Virus record (IMG/VR): IMGVR_UViG_3300015194_000006
Coordinates: 1 to 42,550 of that record
Strand: one strand, 5' to 3'
Source: a virus
Length of the DNA stretch: 42,550 bases
Shown: positions 23,503 to 29,597 of the stretch, piece after piece
How the letters are laid out: each line of letters begins with the position of its first letter
Numbering within the stretch: position 1 is the stretch's first letter
Made by a program: the position numbers and the translations under genes
The notes under the pieces: generated by a model
Database searches by the model: none
Told to the model about the DNA's origin: nothing
What the model saw: only the letters and a program-made list of their open reading frames with translations

Positions 23503-24515
23503 CACGTTGCCTCGGCCTCGGGCTTGGCCTTCGCAGCGGCCTTGCGGCGCACGTCGCCTTCCTCCTTGAGCGCCCGGCGCAGGTCGGACGGCAGCACGGA
23601 CCACAGGGCTACCTTGCAGTCGTTGTCCATCGCCTCGATCTCGATGCGCTCGAAGGAGAACGTGACGCCGCGCTCCGGGTCGCGGAACATCTCTTCGACC
23701 TCGCCGGCCAGCTCGCGCAGGTAGTTCTGCGTCTCGACGTTGAGCGAAGCCATCGCGCCGTCCGTGCCCTTGATGACGCCGGGGCCGGTCGCGGGCGCTT
23801 GGTGGATGTCGGCCAGGCCCTCGCCGCCGTCGTTGTTCAGGTAGTCGATGGCACGCTCGACCTTGTCGAAGCGCTCGGTCTTCGGCCAGAGCTTGTAGGC
23901 GCGCTTGATGACCGTCTTCTTGATCATCTCGGACTCGTCCGTCACCCACGGGCACTTCGCCTTCTTGGAGACAAACGCCTTCCAGGCCGAGGAACGGTCG
24001 CGGATGGCGTACACCTCGTCGATGCTCATGCAGGTCGTGAGGTAGTCGCCGTCGCGGGTCTTGACGACCACGTAGGCGCCAACGATGTCACCCCGGTCCT
24101 TGGCGAACGGGTCGCGGTCGTGTTCGGGCGGCTTGTCGAAGCCGCGCAGCTTGAACGCGTCCTTGCCGTGGACGACCTCGGCCTGACCCCACCGCACGGA
24201 CCCGGACTGGATCGCCAGGTCGAGCAGGCCCATGTAGCTGATGTCCAGGCAGATGCGCCCGTCACGCGGCACGAGGTAGGCTTGCTTCTTGGCAGGGTTC
24301 AGGCTGATGCCGATGGCCGCGACGTTCGTCACCGCGTTGATGACGGACTGCCGGTTGTCCATCGCCAGCTTGAGCGCGTAGTCGTTGGCCTGGAGCACCT
24401 GAATGGCGAAGCCGGCCTCCTTCTCGAAGATGCGCTCGTCGCCGGCCAGGGCGTTGAAGCGGTCGCGCAGACCGTAGATGTCGTCGCGGATGATGGCGAG
24501 GGCGTTGGATGCCAT
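23502..24515 (-). CDS. recT: RecT-family single-strand annealing protein
   Basis: A 337-residue protein starting at ATG 24515 with GAGGAAA upstream. The RecT core is clear: FAIQVLQANDYALKLAMDNR, VTNVAAIGISLNPAKKQAYL, GRICLDISYMGLLDLAIQSG, VVHGKDAF, GDIVGAYVVVKTRDGDY and EMIKKTVIKRAYKLWP. RecT proteins anneal complementary single strands in homologous recombination. The usual partner exonuclease (RecE or YqaJ type) is not adjacent; the Ref-like and MmcB-like proteins in the same operon are the only nuclease candidates. The C-terminal third is acidic then Lys/Ala-rich, a likely partner-binding tail. Confidence 0.9.
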   Translation of the reverse strand: MASNALAIIRDDIYGLRDRFNALAGDERIFEKEAGFAIQVLQANDYALKLAMDNRQSVINAVTNVAAIGISLNPAKKQAYLVPRDGRICLDISYMGLLDLAIQSGSVRWGQAEVVHGKDAFKLRGFDKPPEHDRDPFAKDRGDIVGAYVVVKTRDGDYLTTCMSIDEVYAIRDRSSAWKAFVSKKAKCPWVTDESEMIKKTVIKRAYKLWPKTERFDKVERAIDYLNNDGGEGLADIHQAPATGPGVIKGTDGAMASLNVETQNYLRELAGEVEEMFRDPERGVTFSFERIEIEAMDNDCKVALWSVLPSDLRRALKEEGDVRRKAAAKAKPEAEAT

Positions 24516-24524
24516 GATGTTTCC

Positions 24525-24710
24525 TCAGTGGCCCGTTTGCTTCGGAGCCGTGTTTTCGGTCTGCGCCTGGCGCTGCTGTTCAAGCAGGCGGGCGAACGTC
24601 TCGCGGATGTCGGTGGAGGCAGCGGGGACGTACGGCCTGGCCGGCTGGCCGAAGAGGTCGCGGTCCAGCAGCGTCCCGCCAGAGGGGTAGGTCTTGCGGT
24701 CCTCGATCAC
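24525..24710 (-). CDS. Small hypothetical protein upstream of RecT
   Basis: A 61-residue soluble protein from GTG 24710, with GGAGGGG 6 bases upstream on the minus strand and a GTGA overlap with the previous gene. Sequence: polar N-terminus (IEDRKTYPSGGTLLDRDLFG), a Pro-rich turn, and a Gln-rich helix (IRETFARLLEQQRQAQTE). An in-frame ATG at 24773 lacks this context. Function unknown; it may be a cofactor of the adjacent RecT. Confidence 0.6.
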   Translation of the reverse strand: MIEDRKTYPSGGTLLDRDLFGQPARPYVPAASTDIRETFARLLEQQRQAQTENTAPKQTGH

Positions 24711-24949
24711 AGCGGCCCCTCCAGGCAGGCGGTCGCCAGTGCGCCGAGCAGCGCGAAGCCGGCGAGCCACCAAGCGGCATCCATGACGCCGTCTGCGAGG
24801 CTCGGAGGCGGGTCGATGGGGCCGACACGATCAAGCGGGCAGCTACCGCCCTGCGACGGATTGCGCTGGAAACACTTTCCGTCGCAGCACAGGCGCGACG
24901 TATCGTGCTGCGCGGCGTGGTTCTTCGATGGCATGCGGACGACGGTCAT
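24707..24949 (-). CDS. Small protein with Cys cluster and C-terminal membrane helix
   Basis: An 80-residue protein. The first half has CCDGKCFQRNPSQGGSC, four cysteines in 16 residues that may bind metal or form disulfides. The second half ends in one hydrophobic helix (about 56-75, DAAWWLAGFALLGALATAC). It overlaps neighbours by ATGA and GTGA. A tail-anchored membrane protein is likely, but the function is unknown. Confidence 0.65.
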   Translation of the reverse strand: MTVVRMPSKNHAAQHDTSRLCCDGKCFQRNPSQGGSCPLDRVGPIDPPPSLADGVMDAAWWLAGFALLGALATACLEGPL

Positions 24950-25341
24950 TGCTGGCTCCCGTGGTAGTCATCGAACACCCCGCACGTAGCCGGCTGCGGC
25001 TCGTCCGCTTCCTCGCCCAACCCGATGAGCACCACGCACGCTTCTTGCTGCGTCTCGCGCGACACGATCTCAATGTGCCCGGCATGGGGCAGGACGCGGT
25101 CATCGAAGTTCAGCGCGGCGGCGGTTGAAGCCGGCATGGGCACATGCACATCGCTCGCGCGGCGGTAGTGCAGCGGGTTGCGGTACACGACGGCGGCACC
25201 TTGGGGATGCAATATGTTCAGCACCTCGCGGGCGATGGAGCCCAACTCCGCGTTGATGGCGTCGCGCTGCTTCTCCAGCGCATCCCGGCGTTCGTACAGC
25301 GCGGGCAGGCGGGGGTCGTCTGAGGTGCGGCGGGCGGTCAT
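24946..25341 (-). CDS. Hypothetical early protein with coiled coil
   Basis: A 131-residue protein from ATG 25341, which overlaps the stop of the Ala-rich repeat protein (ATGA). Residues about 13-42 form a coiled coil (ALYERRDALEKQRDAINAEL), then come beta-rich segments (GAAVVYRNPLHYRRASDVHV, HIEIVSRETQQEACVVLIGL). The acidic C-terminus ends FDDYHGSQQ. No known motif. It sits in the leftward operon between the repeat protein and the RecT group. Confidence 0.65.
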   Translation of the reverse strand: MTARRTSDDPRLPALYERRDALEKQRDAINAELGSIAREVLNILHPQGAAVVYRNPLHYRRASDVHVPMPASTAAALNFDDRVLPHAGHIEIVSRETQQEACVVLIGLGEEADEPQPATCGVFDDYHGSQQ

Positions 25342-26021
25342 TGCGCGGCTCCTGCGTCGATCATTCGGCGCACGAGGTCCAGCGCGGAAGCCTGGAGCCA
25401 TTCGGTTGTCGGCTTGAGCGCGGCCTTGGCGGCGGCCCAGGCAGCGTCCCAGGCAGCGTCCCCGGCAGCGGCCCCGGCAGCGGCCCAGGCAGCGTCCCTG
25501 GCAGCGGCCCCGGCAGCGTCCCAGGCAGCGTCCCCGGCAGCGTCCCCGGCAGCGGCCCAGGCAGCGTCCCCGGCAGCGTCCCTGGCAGCGCGAACGTTCA
25601 CGCCAGTTGCTGCCGCCCCAGCCATGTCGGCGATGCCCTCCAAGTCGCGCAGCGCCTTTGCGTGCTCATGCAGCGCAGGCACGAGGTCCAGCCACTTCGG
25701 CGTGAACACGCGGATCAGCCAATCCAGCGCCATGTAGCTGCGCCGCTCCTCGATTGCATCGCTCGCTTTCGTGCCCACCAGGGACGGCACCAGCGGCTTG
25801 AGCAGCCGATTGCGAGCCTCGTCGTCTAGCGAGTCGTTCCACGAGCGCAGGAAGGCAGCGATCACGGGAGACGCGCACGAGGGCGAATCGCTCCAGTCCT
25901 CGCCGGCCACGTAGGAGACGGCTTCCATCACGCACATGCCGCGCGAGAAATCCGCGTGCGAGCCGGAAGAGAGGGCCAGGGCCTCGATCTGCGCGAGGCG
26001 TTCGGGGTTGAGGTTGAACAT
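25338..26021 (-). CDS. Ala-rich tetrapeptide-repeat protein
   Basis: A 227-residue protein. Residues 1-150 are a folded, mostly helical domain ([59 protein letters not shown]). Residues about 161-212 are a run of tetrapeptides of the form (D/A)-A-A-(W/G/R), encoded by a nearly perfect 12-bp tandem repeat; a C-terminal helix follows. The family of DAAW-type repeat proteins occurs in phages and bacteria, but no function is established that I can name. It overlaps both neighbours (ATGA). The repeat is in frame, so unit gain or loss keeps the protein intact. Confidence 0.75.
   Translation of the reverse strand: MFNLNPERLAQIEALALSSGSHADFSRGMCVMEAVSYVAGEDWSDSPSCASPVIAAFLRSWNDSLDDEARNRLLKPLVPSLVGTKASDAIEERRSYMALDWLIRVFTPKWLDLVPALHEHAKALRDLEGIADMAGAAATGVNVRAARDAAGDAAWAAAGDAAGDAAWDAAGAAARDAAWAAAGAAAGDAAWDAAWAAAKAALKPTTEWLQASALDLVRRMIDAGAAQ
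25429..25590. repeat. 12-bp tandem repeat inside the Ala-rich gene
   Basis: Twelve units of GCAGCG(T/G)CCC(A/C/T)G from 25441 to 25584, with a half unit after and a degenerate unit before. Only unit positions 7 and 11 vary. On the coding strand these change residue 1 (Asp/Ala) and residue 4 (Trp/Gly/Arg) of each tetrapeptide; all other positions, including synonymous ones, are identical. Confidence 0.9.
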
Positions 26022-26401
26022 CACACTTCGCCCCTCAACCGCAGCGAAGCGATGTCGTCGCCCACGCTGGCAACATGCTCGTCCGCGATGCACTCGCGCA
26101 GCCGGGCGATCAGCGGGTGGTCCAGCGTCATCAGCTCGCGCATGATCCGGGCGTATTCCGGGCCGCAGGACGCGTCCGACAGGTCCACCGTCGCCGGCTC
26201 CTCGGCCTCCACCCGGGCGCGGTGGTCGTACGTCGAGACCAGCGTCCCGCCAGCCTTCAGCGCCGCGATCACCTCGGCCCGCAGCTCGGCCTTGATCTGC
26301 GCCCGGATGTCCTCTTCGGCATCCACGCGCTCGTTCTGCGCTTCGTGCTCTCGCCAGGCGCGATCCGTGACCGCGTCGCTGATTCCGTGTACGTAGGACA
26401 T
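26021..26401 (-). CDS. First gene of the leftward early operon, unknown function
   Basis: A 126-residue acidic protein, the first gene after the leftward promoter at 26459-26487. It starts SYVHGISDAVTDRAWREHEA, followed by a charged helix (DAEEDIRAQIKAELRAEVIA) and a C-terminal part with SCGPEYARIMRELMTLDHPL and ECIADEH. AGAGAGG precedes the ATG. By position it corresponds to the N/early-control slot of lambda-like phages, but no antiterminator-like arginine-rich region is present. Function unknown. Confidence 0.7.
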   Translation of the reverse strand: MSYVHGISDAVTDRAWREHEAQNERVDAEEDIRAQIKAELRAEVIAALKAGGTLVSTYDHRARVEAEEPATVDLSDASCGPEYARIMRELMTLDHPLIARLRECIADEHVASVGDDIASLRLRGEV

Positions 26402-26458
26402 CTGGCCTCTCTTGCTGCTTCCTGCGGGGTGCAGGGGTCGTTTGCAGCAGTGAGGACA

Positions 26459-26487
26459 AGTCTAAACACGTTAGACCTGCATGTCAA
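26459..26487 (-). promoter_or_regulatory. Leftward early promoter (PL-like)
   Basis: On the minus strand TTGACA (26482-26487) and TAGACT (26459-26464) are separated by exactly 17 bp. The transcript would begin near 26452, about 50 bases before the first leftward gene. Both boxes lie in or beside repressor-type operators. The block is 34/41 identical to the rightward promoter block at 27496-27536. Confidence 0.75.
26460..26476. promoter_or_regulatory. Left operator 1 (perfect palindrome)
   Basis: GTCTAAACACGTTAGAC, a 6+5+6 palindrome with perfect half-sites GTCTAA/TTAGAC, covering most of the -10 box of the leftward promoter. Identical half-sites occur at 27519-27535. Confidence 0.8.
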
Positions 26488-26499
26488 ACGTCTTTGGAC
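26483..26499. promoter_or_regulatory. Left operator 2 (imperfect)
   Basis: GTCAAACGTCTTTGGAC, same 6+5+6 layout with half-sites GTCAAA/TTGGAC, centred 23 bp from left operator 1 and overlapping the -35 box. Its mirror copy is at 27496-27512. Confidence 0.75.
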
Positions 26500-26543
26500 A
26501 CGCGAGACGAGAAATTTGTAACGCCGCCGGGTGCAGACAGCAA

Positions 26544-26566
26544 AAGGCCCGCACGCGGCGGGCCTT
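26544..26566 (-). terminator. Rho-independent terminator of the repressor-lipoprotein operon
   Basis: Perfect 9-bp stem AAGGCCCGC/GCGGGCCTT with a 5-base loop; on the minus strand the stem ends in TTTTG. It lies 26 bases past the lipoprotein stop and before the leftward promoter, so it separates prophage transcription from the early operon. The rest of 26402-26591 holds the operators, promoter and 5' leader. Confidence 0.85.
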
Positions 26567-26591
26567 CAGGACGAGCGAGAGACGGGGTCTT

Positions 26592-26996
26592 CTATCGGGC
26601 CTTGCAGTTGTTGCCTTCCCAGGTGTACGACCGAACGACGCCATCCCACAGCGAAAAGCGGATCGTGCAGTTCATCTGGATGAGCATCGGCGCGCCCTGC
26701 TGAGGAACGTAGGTCGTGGTCTGCGCGGTGAACGGCCGGGAGTTGACGTAGCCGGTCGTCGTGGACGACACCGCTTGCGTGGTCTGGACGCCCGGCAGCA
26801 CCATCTGCCCGGAGCGCTCGAAGGTCAGCACCTTGGAGTGTTCATTGAACGCATACGAGCCAGACGGGATGCCTAGCCCGGAGACAAGCGATTGCTCAGA
26901 CGCCCCTATGTAGGTGTCCATGATCGCCCGGAACTTCTCTTGAGTCGCGCATCCAGCCAGGGCCAGCACCGCAGTCGCAGCTATCCATGCCTTCAT
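26592..26996 (-). CDS. Lipoprotein expressed with the repressor (lysogenic-conversion candidate)
   Basis: A 134-residue protein with lipoprotein signal MKAWIAATAVLALAGC; the acylated Cys is residue 16. The mature part starts TQEKFRAIMDTYIGASEQSLV and continues GLGIPSGSYAFNEHSKVLTF, similar in layout to SmpA/OmlA-like bacterial lipoproteins, with a C-terminal pair of Cys (MNCTIRF, GNNCKAR). It starts 12 bases after the repressor stop and ends before a terminator, so it is probably made in the lysogen. An envelope role such as superinfection exclusion is plausible; that is inference from position and lipidation. Confidence 0.8.
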   Translation of the reverse strand: MKAWIAATAVLALAGCATQEKFRAIMDTYIGASEQSLVSGLGIPSGSYAFNEHSKVLTFERSGQMVLPGVQTTQAVSSTTTGYVNSRPFTAQTTTYVPQQGAPMLIQMNCTIRFSLWDGVVRSYTWEGNNCKAR

Positions 26997-27008
26997 GGTG
27001 TCTCTCCT

Positions 27009-27464
27009 TTAGTGGTCGTCGGCCTTGCGTCGGCGGTCGTGCGCGACATTGAGCGCCTGAAGCCGGCGGTCGCCTGGTGCCGGTGTCGGCGCGACCCCGA
27101 ACGCTGACTCCACGCGGGAATCGGTAGCGGCCTCCTGCACGAATGCCATCATCACCGTCTTCAGGGTGGACTTCTGGCGCTCGGTCAGCGAGTCGAACGT
27201 CGCGGCGAACTGCATCGACTCGTTCGTAAGCGCGTTCTCCCACAGCAGGGCGTCGGCGCTGACGTTGTAGACCCGAGCCAACCGCCGCAGGCGCAGCGCA
27301 TCCGGGATGCCGCCGCCCATCTCCCAAGCAGACACCGTCCCTTTCTTCACTCCGAAGAGATCGGCAACCTGTTGTTGGGTCAGGCCCCGGGCCTCACGAG
27401 CGGCCTTGAGGCGCATGCCGAAGCTCTTGCGCTCTGGATCGCTGGCCTGTTCATCGACACCCAT
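27009..27464 (-). CDS. CI-like repressor, HTH type without peptidase domain
   Basis: A 151-residue protein from ATG 27464; ATG 27491 (nine residues longer) is an alternative, but the most plausible minus-strand promoter would start transcription between the two. Residues 16-72 are a clear HTH_3 domain (GMRLKAAREARGLTQQQVAD, LFGVKKGTVSAWEMGGGIPD). The C-terminal part is helical (FDSLTERQKSTLKTVMMAFV), probably for oligomerisation. There is no S24/LexA-like Ser-Lys protease domain, so induction by RecA-stimulated self-cleavage is not expected. It lies between the two mirrored operator pairs and is divergent from the Cro-like gene, as in lambda. Confidence 0.85.
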   Translation of the reverse strand: MGVDEQASDPERKSFGMRLKAAREARGLTQQQVADLFGVKKGTVSAWEMGGGIPDALRLRRLARVYNVSADALLWENALTNESMQFAATFDSLTERQKSTLKTVMMAFVQEAATDSRVESAFGVAPTPAPGDRRLQALNVAHDRRRKADDH

Positions 27465-27495
27465 CCATGGAGCATAAAAAGGCTCATCCATACCC

Positions 27496-27512
27496 GTCCA
27501 AAGAGGTTTGAC
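27496..27512. promoter_or_regulatory. Right operator 2 (imperfect)
   Basis: GTCCAAAGAGGTTTGAC, half-sites GTCCAA/TTTGAC, overlapping the -35 box of the rightward promoter. It is the mirror copy of 26483-26499 and lies just upstream of the repressor gene, where it could also affect the repressor's own promoter. Confidence 0.75.
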
Positions 27513-27536
27513 GACAAGGTCTAATGTGGTTAGACT
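27508..27536 (+). promoter_or_regulatory. Rightward early promoter (PR-like)
   Basis: TTGACG (27508-27513) and TAGACT (27531-27536) with a 17-bp spacer. Transcription would begin at about 27543, which is the A of the Cro-like start codon, so this mRNA may have no leader. Confidence 0.75.
27519..27535. promoter_or_regulatory. Right operator 1 (perfect palindrome)
   Basis: GTCTAATGTGGTTAGAC, perfect half-sites GTCTAA/TTAGAC covering most of the -10 box of the rightward promoter; centre 23 bp from right operator 2, as on the left side. Confidence 0.8.
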
Positions 27537-27542
27537 TGGGCG

Positions 27543-27863
27543 ATGGATCATCAGATTGCCCCTGAAAAAGCCGCTTTGGAGCGTGCCGCGCGCGTTTTGG
27601 GCGGTCAGGCCGCTCTGGCTTCGCTCCTCGGATACGCCGACCGCCGCAACGTCACGCCTTGGTTCAAGACGAGCCGCGCGTTCCCGGCCGAATACTGCCC
27701 TGTCGTGGAACGTGCCACGAGGGAGAAGCACCGGCAAGACCCTGAGGCGACGGTCGTGACGTGCGAAGAACTCCGGCCGGACGTGCCGTGGAGCGTCCTG
27801 CGCCGTGATCGCCGCAAGGACAAGTCGACCGGCGGGCGGCGCAGCGCAGAGCAGGAGGGCTGA
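27543..27863 (+). CDS. YdaS/Cro-like regulator
   Basis: A 106-residue protein, the first rightward gene. Residues about 10-65 match the YdaS/Cro HTH pattern: ERAARVLGGQAALASLLGYA, NVTPWFKTSRAFPAEYCPVV then ERATREKH, ending with TCEELRPDVPWSVLRRDRR, a typical YdaS close. It should act as Cro, binding the shared operators and opposing the repressor. The ATG lies only 7 bases after the -10 box and no ribosome site is visible, so translation is likely leaderless. The C-terminal tail is basic and Gly/Arg-rich. Confidence 0.82.
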   Translation: MDHQIAPEKAALERAARVLGGQAALASLLGYADRRNVTPWFKTSRAFPAEYCPVVERATREKHRQDPEATVVTCEELRPDVPWSVLRRDRRKDKSTGGRRSAEQEG

Positions 27864-27866
27864 GCC

Positions 27867-28256
27867 ATGGCCCACGTCCGCAAGCCGCTCAAGATCGACG
27901 GGCAGTGGTGCTGCCTGGACTGCAAGGTGCCGCTCGCTCCGCACTACCTCGCCGGGAATGGCGGCCCCATGGTTTTCCGGGGCCTTCGCTGCACACCGTG
28001 TCGTCGCGCCCGTCACGCTGCCCACAACGTCGTGAAGTGCCGCGCGCACCGCAGCGTTGCTGTGGCTATCGAGGCGGGGCTCCTGCTGCCCGTGACGATG
28101 CATCGCTGCGTCGACTGCAACGCGCCGGCCTGCGACTACGACCACCGCGACTACTCCAAGCCGCTGCACGTCGATCCGGTCTGCCGCCGCTGCAACCTCG
28201 TGCGCGGTGCCGGCGCTGGTCTGCCGCCCGCCGAAGCCTATCTGGCTCGCGCCTGA
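27867..28256 (+). CDS. Zinc-finger/HNH-like protein
   Basis: A 129-residue protein starting at ATG 27867 with AGGAGGG upstream. It has two zinc modules: an N-terminal CCLDC...CTPC pair (C16, C19, C42, C45) and a C-terminal treble-clef-like CVDCNAPACDYDHRDY...CRRCN (C81, C84, D92, H93, C106, C109, N110). The second has the D-H and C-x-x-C-N features of small HNH-type nucleases. It could be a nicking or structure-specific endonuclease, or a zinc-binding regulator. It sits between Cro and the CII-like gene. Confidence 0.7.
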   Translation: MAHVRKPLKIDGQWCCLDCKVPLAPHYLAGNGGPMVFRGLRCTPCRRARHAAHNVVKCRAHRSVAVAIEAGLLLPVTMHRCVDCNAPACDYDHRDYSKPLHVDPVCRRCNLVRGAGAGLPPAEAYLARA

Positions 28257-28258
28257 CC

Positions 28259-28393
28259 TCACAGCATCCTCCGCAGCCGCGTAGCCATGTCGAACCCTGC
28301 CAGCGCTTCTTGCTCGATGGCGCACGCCACTCGGTACAGCAGCGACCTCAGCGCTAGGCGTGCCCATTCGTCGGGGGTGTGTGGTTTCGACAT
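28259..28393 (-). CDS. Possible small minus-strand protein between Cro and CII regions
   Basis: A 44-residue ORF on the minus strand (SKPHTPDEWARLALRSLLYR...AGFDMATRLRRML) filling most of the 190-bp gap between the zinc-finger gene and the CII-like gene. The composition is natural for a small helical protein, but the ribosome site is weak and an upstream in-frame ATG (28402) exists. It would be antisense to the early rightward transcript, in the place where lambda has its oop RNA. Confidence 0.35.
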   Translation of the reverse strand: MSKPHTPDEWARLALRSLLYRVACAIEQEALAGFDMATRLRRML

Positions 28394-28446
28394 GGACGGC
28401 ATCTTCGGACGCCCGTCTGATAAGCACTGACAACCAGCGAGACGAA

Positions 28447-28830
28447 ATGCCATCGCGGAATATCACAGCCCCCACTTCAGGGGGGTCGCAGCAGCTCACG
28501 CTGGACCTCGATCCGAAGATGCACGAGCGCTTCGGCTCCCTGCGCGAGTGCATCGCCCAAGGCGTGTACCAGCGCGGCCTGACGAACGTCGCGCCCTCGT
28601 TGAACAAGGCCCCCGGCAACCTGTCGGTGGAGCTGTCCGAGGACCCGTCGCGGCGCTTCAGTGTGGACGCGCTGGAGGACTACATCACCAAGTTCGGCGA
28701 CCTCCAGCCGGTCTACTACCTCGTCTCCAAGTTCCTGGCCGAGAACCAGCCCGAGCAGGAGGCGACTGCCGCTGTCATGGCCCTCATGGCGCAGCTCGCG
28801 CCGCACATGAAGCGGATGGGGCTGGCGTGA
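28447..28830 (+). CDS. CII-like regulatory protein
   Basis: A 127-residue protein from ATG 28447 (a 5' extension to 28360 has no ribosome site and lies in the gap). The core MHERFGSLRECIAQGVYQRG and SLNKAPGNLSVELSEDPSRR looks like a helix-turn-helix, then FSVDALEDYITKFGDLQPVY and YLVSKFLAE, with a helical end suited to oligomerisation. It occupies the cII position, directly before the replication initiator, and shares the layout of phage proteins annotated as CII-type regulators. DNA-binding role is inferred; it overlaps the next gene by GTGA. Confidence 0.7.
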   Translation: MPSRNITAPTSGGSQQLTLDLDPKMHERFGSLRECIAQGVYQRGLTNVAPSLNKAPGNLSVELSEDPSRRFSVDALEDYITKFGDLQPVYYLVSKFLAENQPEQEATAAVMALMAQLAPHMKRMGLA

Positions 28831-29597
28831 AGCGTCCGTCGTTCCAGTTCTACCCTGCCGACTGGCGGGCGAACGCCAAGCTGCGCCGCTGCAGCGAGGC
28901 CGCACGGGGCGTATGGATGGACATCCTGTGCGTGCTGCACGACGCCGAAGAGTACGGCGTGTGCCGCTGGCCGCTGGCCGACCTGGCGCGAGCCTCGGGC
29001 GCATCGCTCAAGCTGGTGCGCGAGCTGGTGGAGAAGGGCGTGTTGAAGGGCGCCGACAAGGACGCCGAGCCCTACGTCTTCACGCCGCGTCACGCTGGCA
29101 AGGACGGCGATCCAGCCACGCTGGTCACGGCGAACGGCGGGCCGTGCTGGTACTGCAGCCGCTTCGTTCGCGACGAATGGGTCCGCCAAAGGCGGGGTTC
29201 GGCGACACGGTTTGACGACACCAATCAGCCACCCAAGGCGGGACCGAAGGCGACACCAAAGCCTTCACCAATCCCCCCCATTGGTGAACGGCAGGGTGAC
29301 GGCTCTTCTTCTTCATCTTCTTCTTCCCCTTCACTACGTTCAGGGGAGAGGTCGCCGAACGGCTCCCGCCTCCCCGCCGACTGGGTTCTGCCGGAGGACT
29401 GGCGGGCATGGGCAGAGGGCCAACGTCCCGACCTCGACGTGACCACGGTCGCCTGCGTCTTCGCCGACTTCTGGCGCTCCAAGCCGGGCAAGGACGGGCG
29501 GAAGCTCGACTGGCAGGCGACGTGGCGCAACTGGGTCCGCGCCGAGAAGGCGCCCAAGCGAGCCGCCAACGATGCCGCATGGCAGGGAGCCGAATGA
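28827..29597 (+). CDS. Replication initiator (lambda O-like), origin-bearing
   Basis: A 256-residue protein from GTG 28827 (GTGA overlap). The N-terminus FQFYPADWRANAKLRRCSEA then ARGVWMDILCVLHDAEEYGV and LARASGASLKLVRELVEKGV forms a DUF1376-like winged helix for origin binding. A CWYC pair (C107, C110) precedes a low-complexity linker with eight serines (160-167). The C-terminal domain (LPADWVLPEDWRAWAEGQRP...LDWQATWRNWV) resembles the helicase-loading part of phage replication proteins. The linker DNA carries a 9-bp inverted repeat and a pyrimidine tract, as origins inside O genes do. Confidence 0.8.
   Translation: MKRPSFQFYPADWRANAKLRRCSEAARGVWMDILCVLHDAEEYGVCRWPLADLARASGASLKLVRELVEKGVLKGADKDAEPYVFTPRHAGKDGDPATLVTANGGPCWYCSRFVRDEWVRQRRGSATRFDDTNQPPKAGPKATPKPSPIPPIGERQGDGSSSSSSSSPSLRSGERSPNGSRLPADWVLPEDWRAWAEGQRPDLDVTTVACVFADFWRSKPGKDGRKLDWQATWRNWVRAEKAPKRAANDAAWQGAE
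29264..29288. repeat. Inverted repeat inside the initiator gene; origin candidate
   Basis: TTCACCAAT (29264-29272) and ATTGGTGAA (29280-29288) are perfect complements around a run of seven C. Similar AAGGCG/CACC motifs precede it (29230-29262), and a CT-rich tract coding for polyserine follows (29304-29330). The set resembles iterons plus an unwinding region; it is a candidate replication origin. Confidence 0.55.

Noticed and set aside
26021-26401. First leftward gene as a lambda N-type antiterminator
   Set aside because: It lacks the arginine-rich RNA-binding N-terminus, and no convincing boxA/boxB pair was found in the leader.
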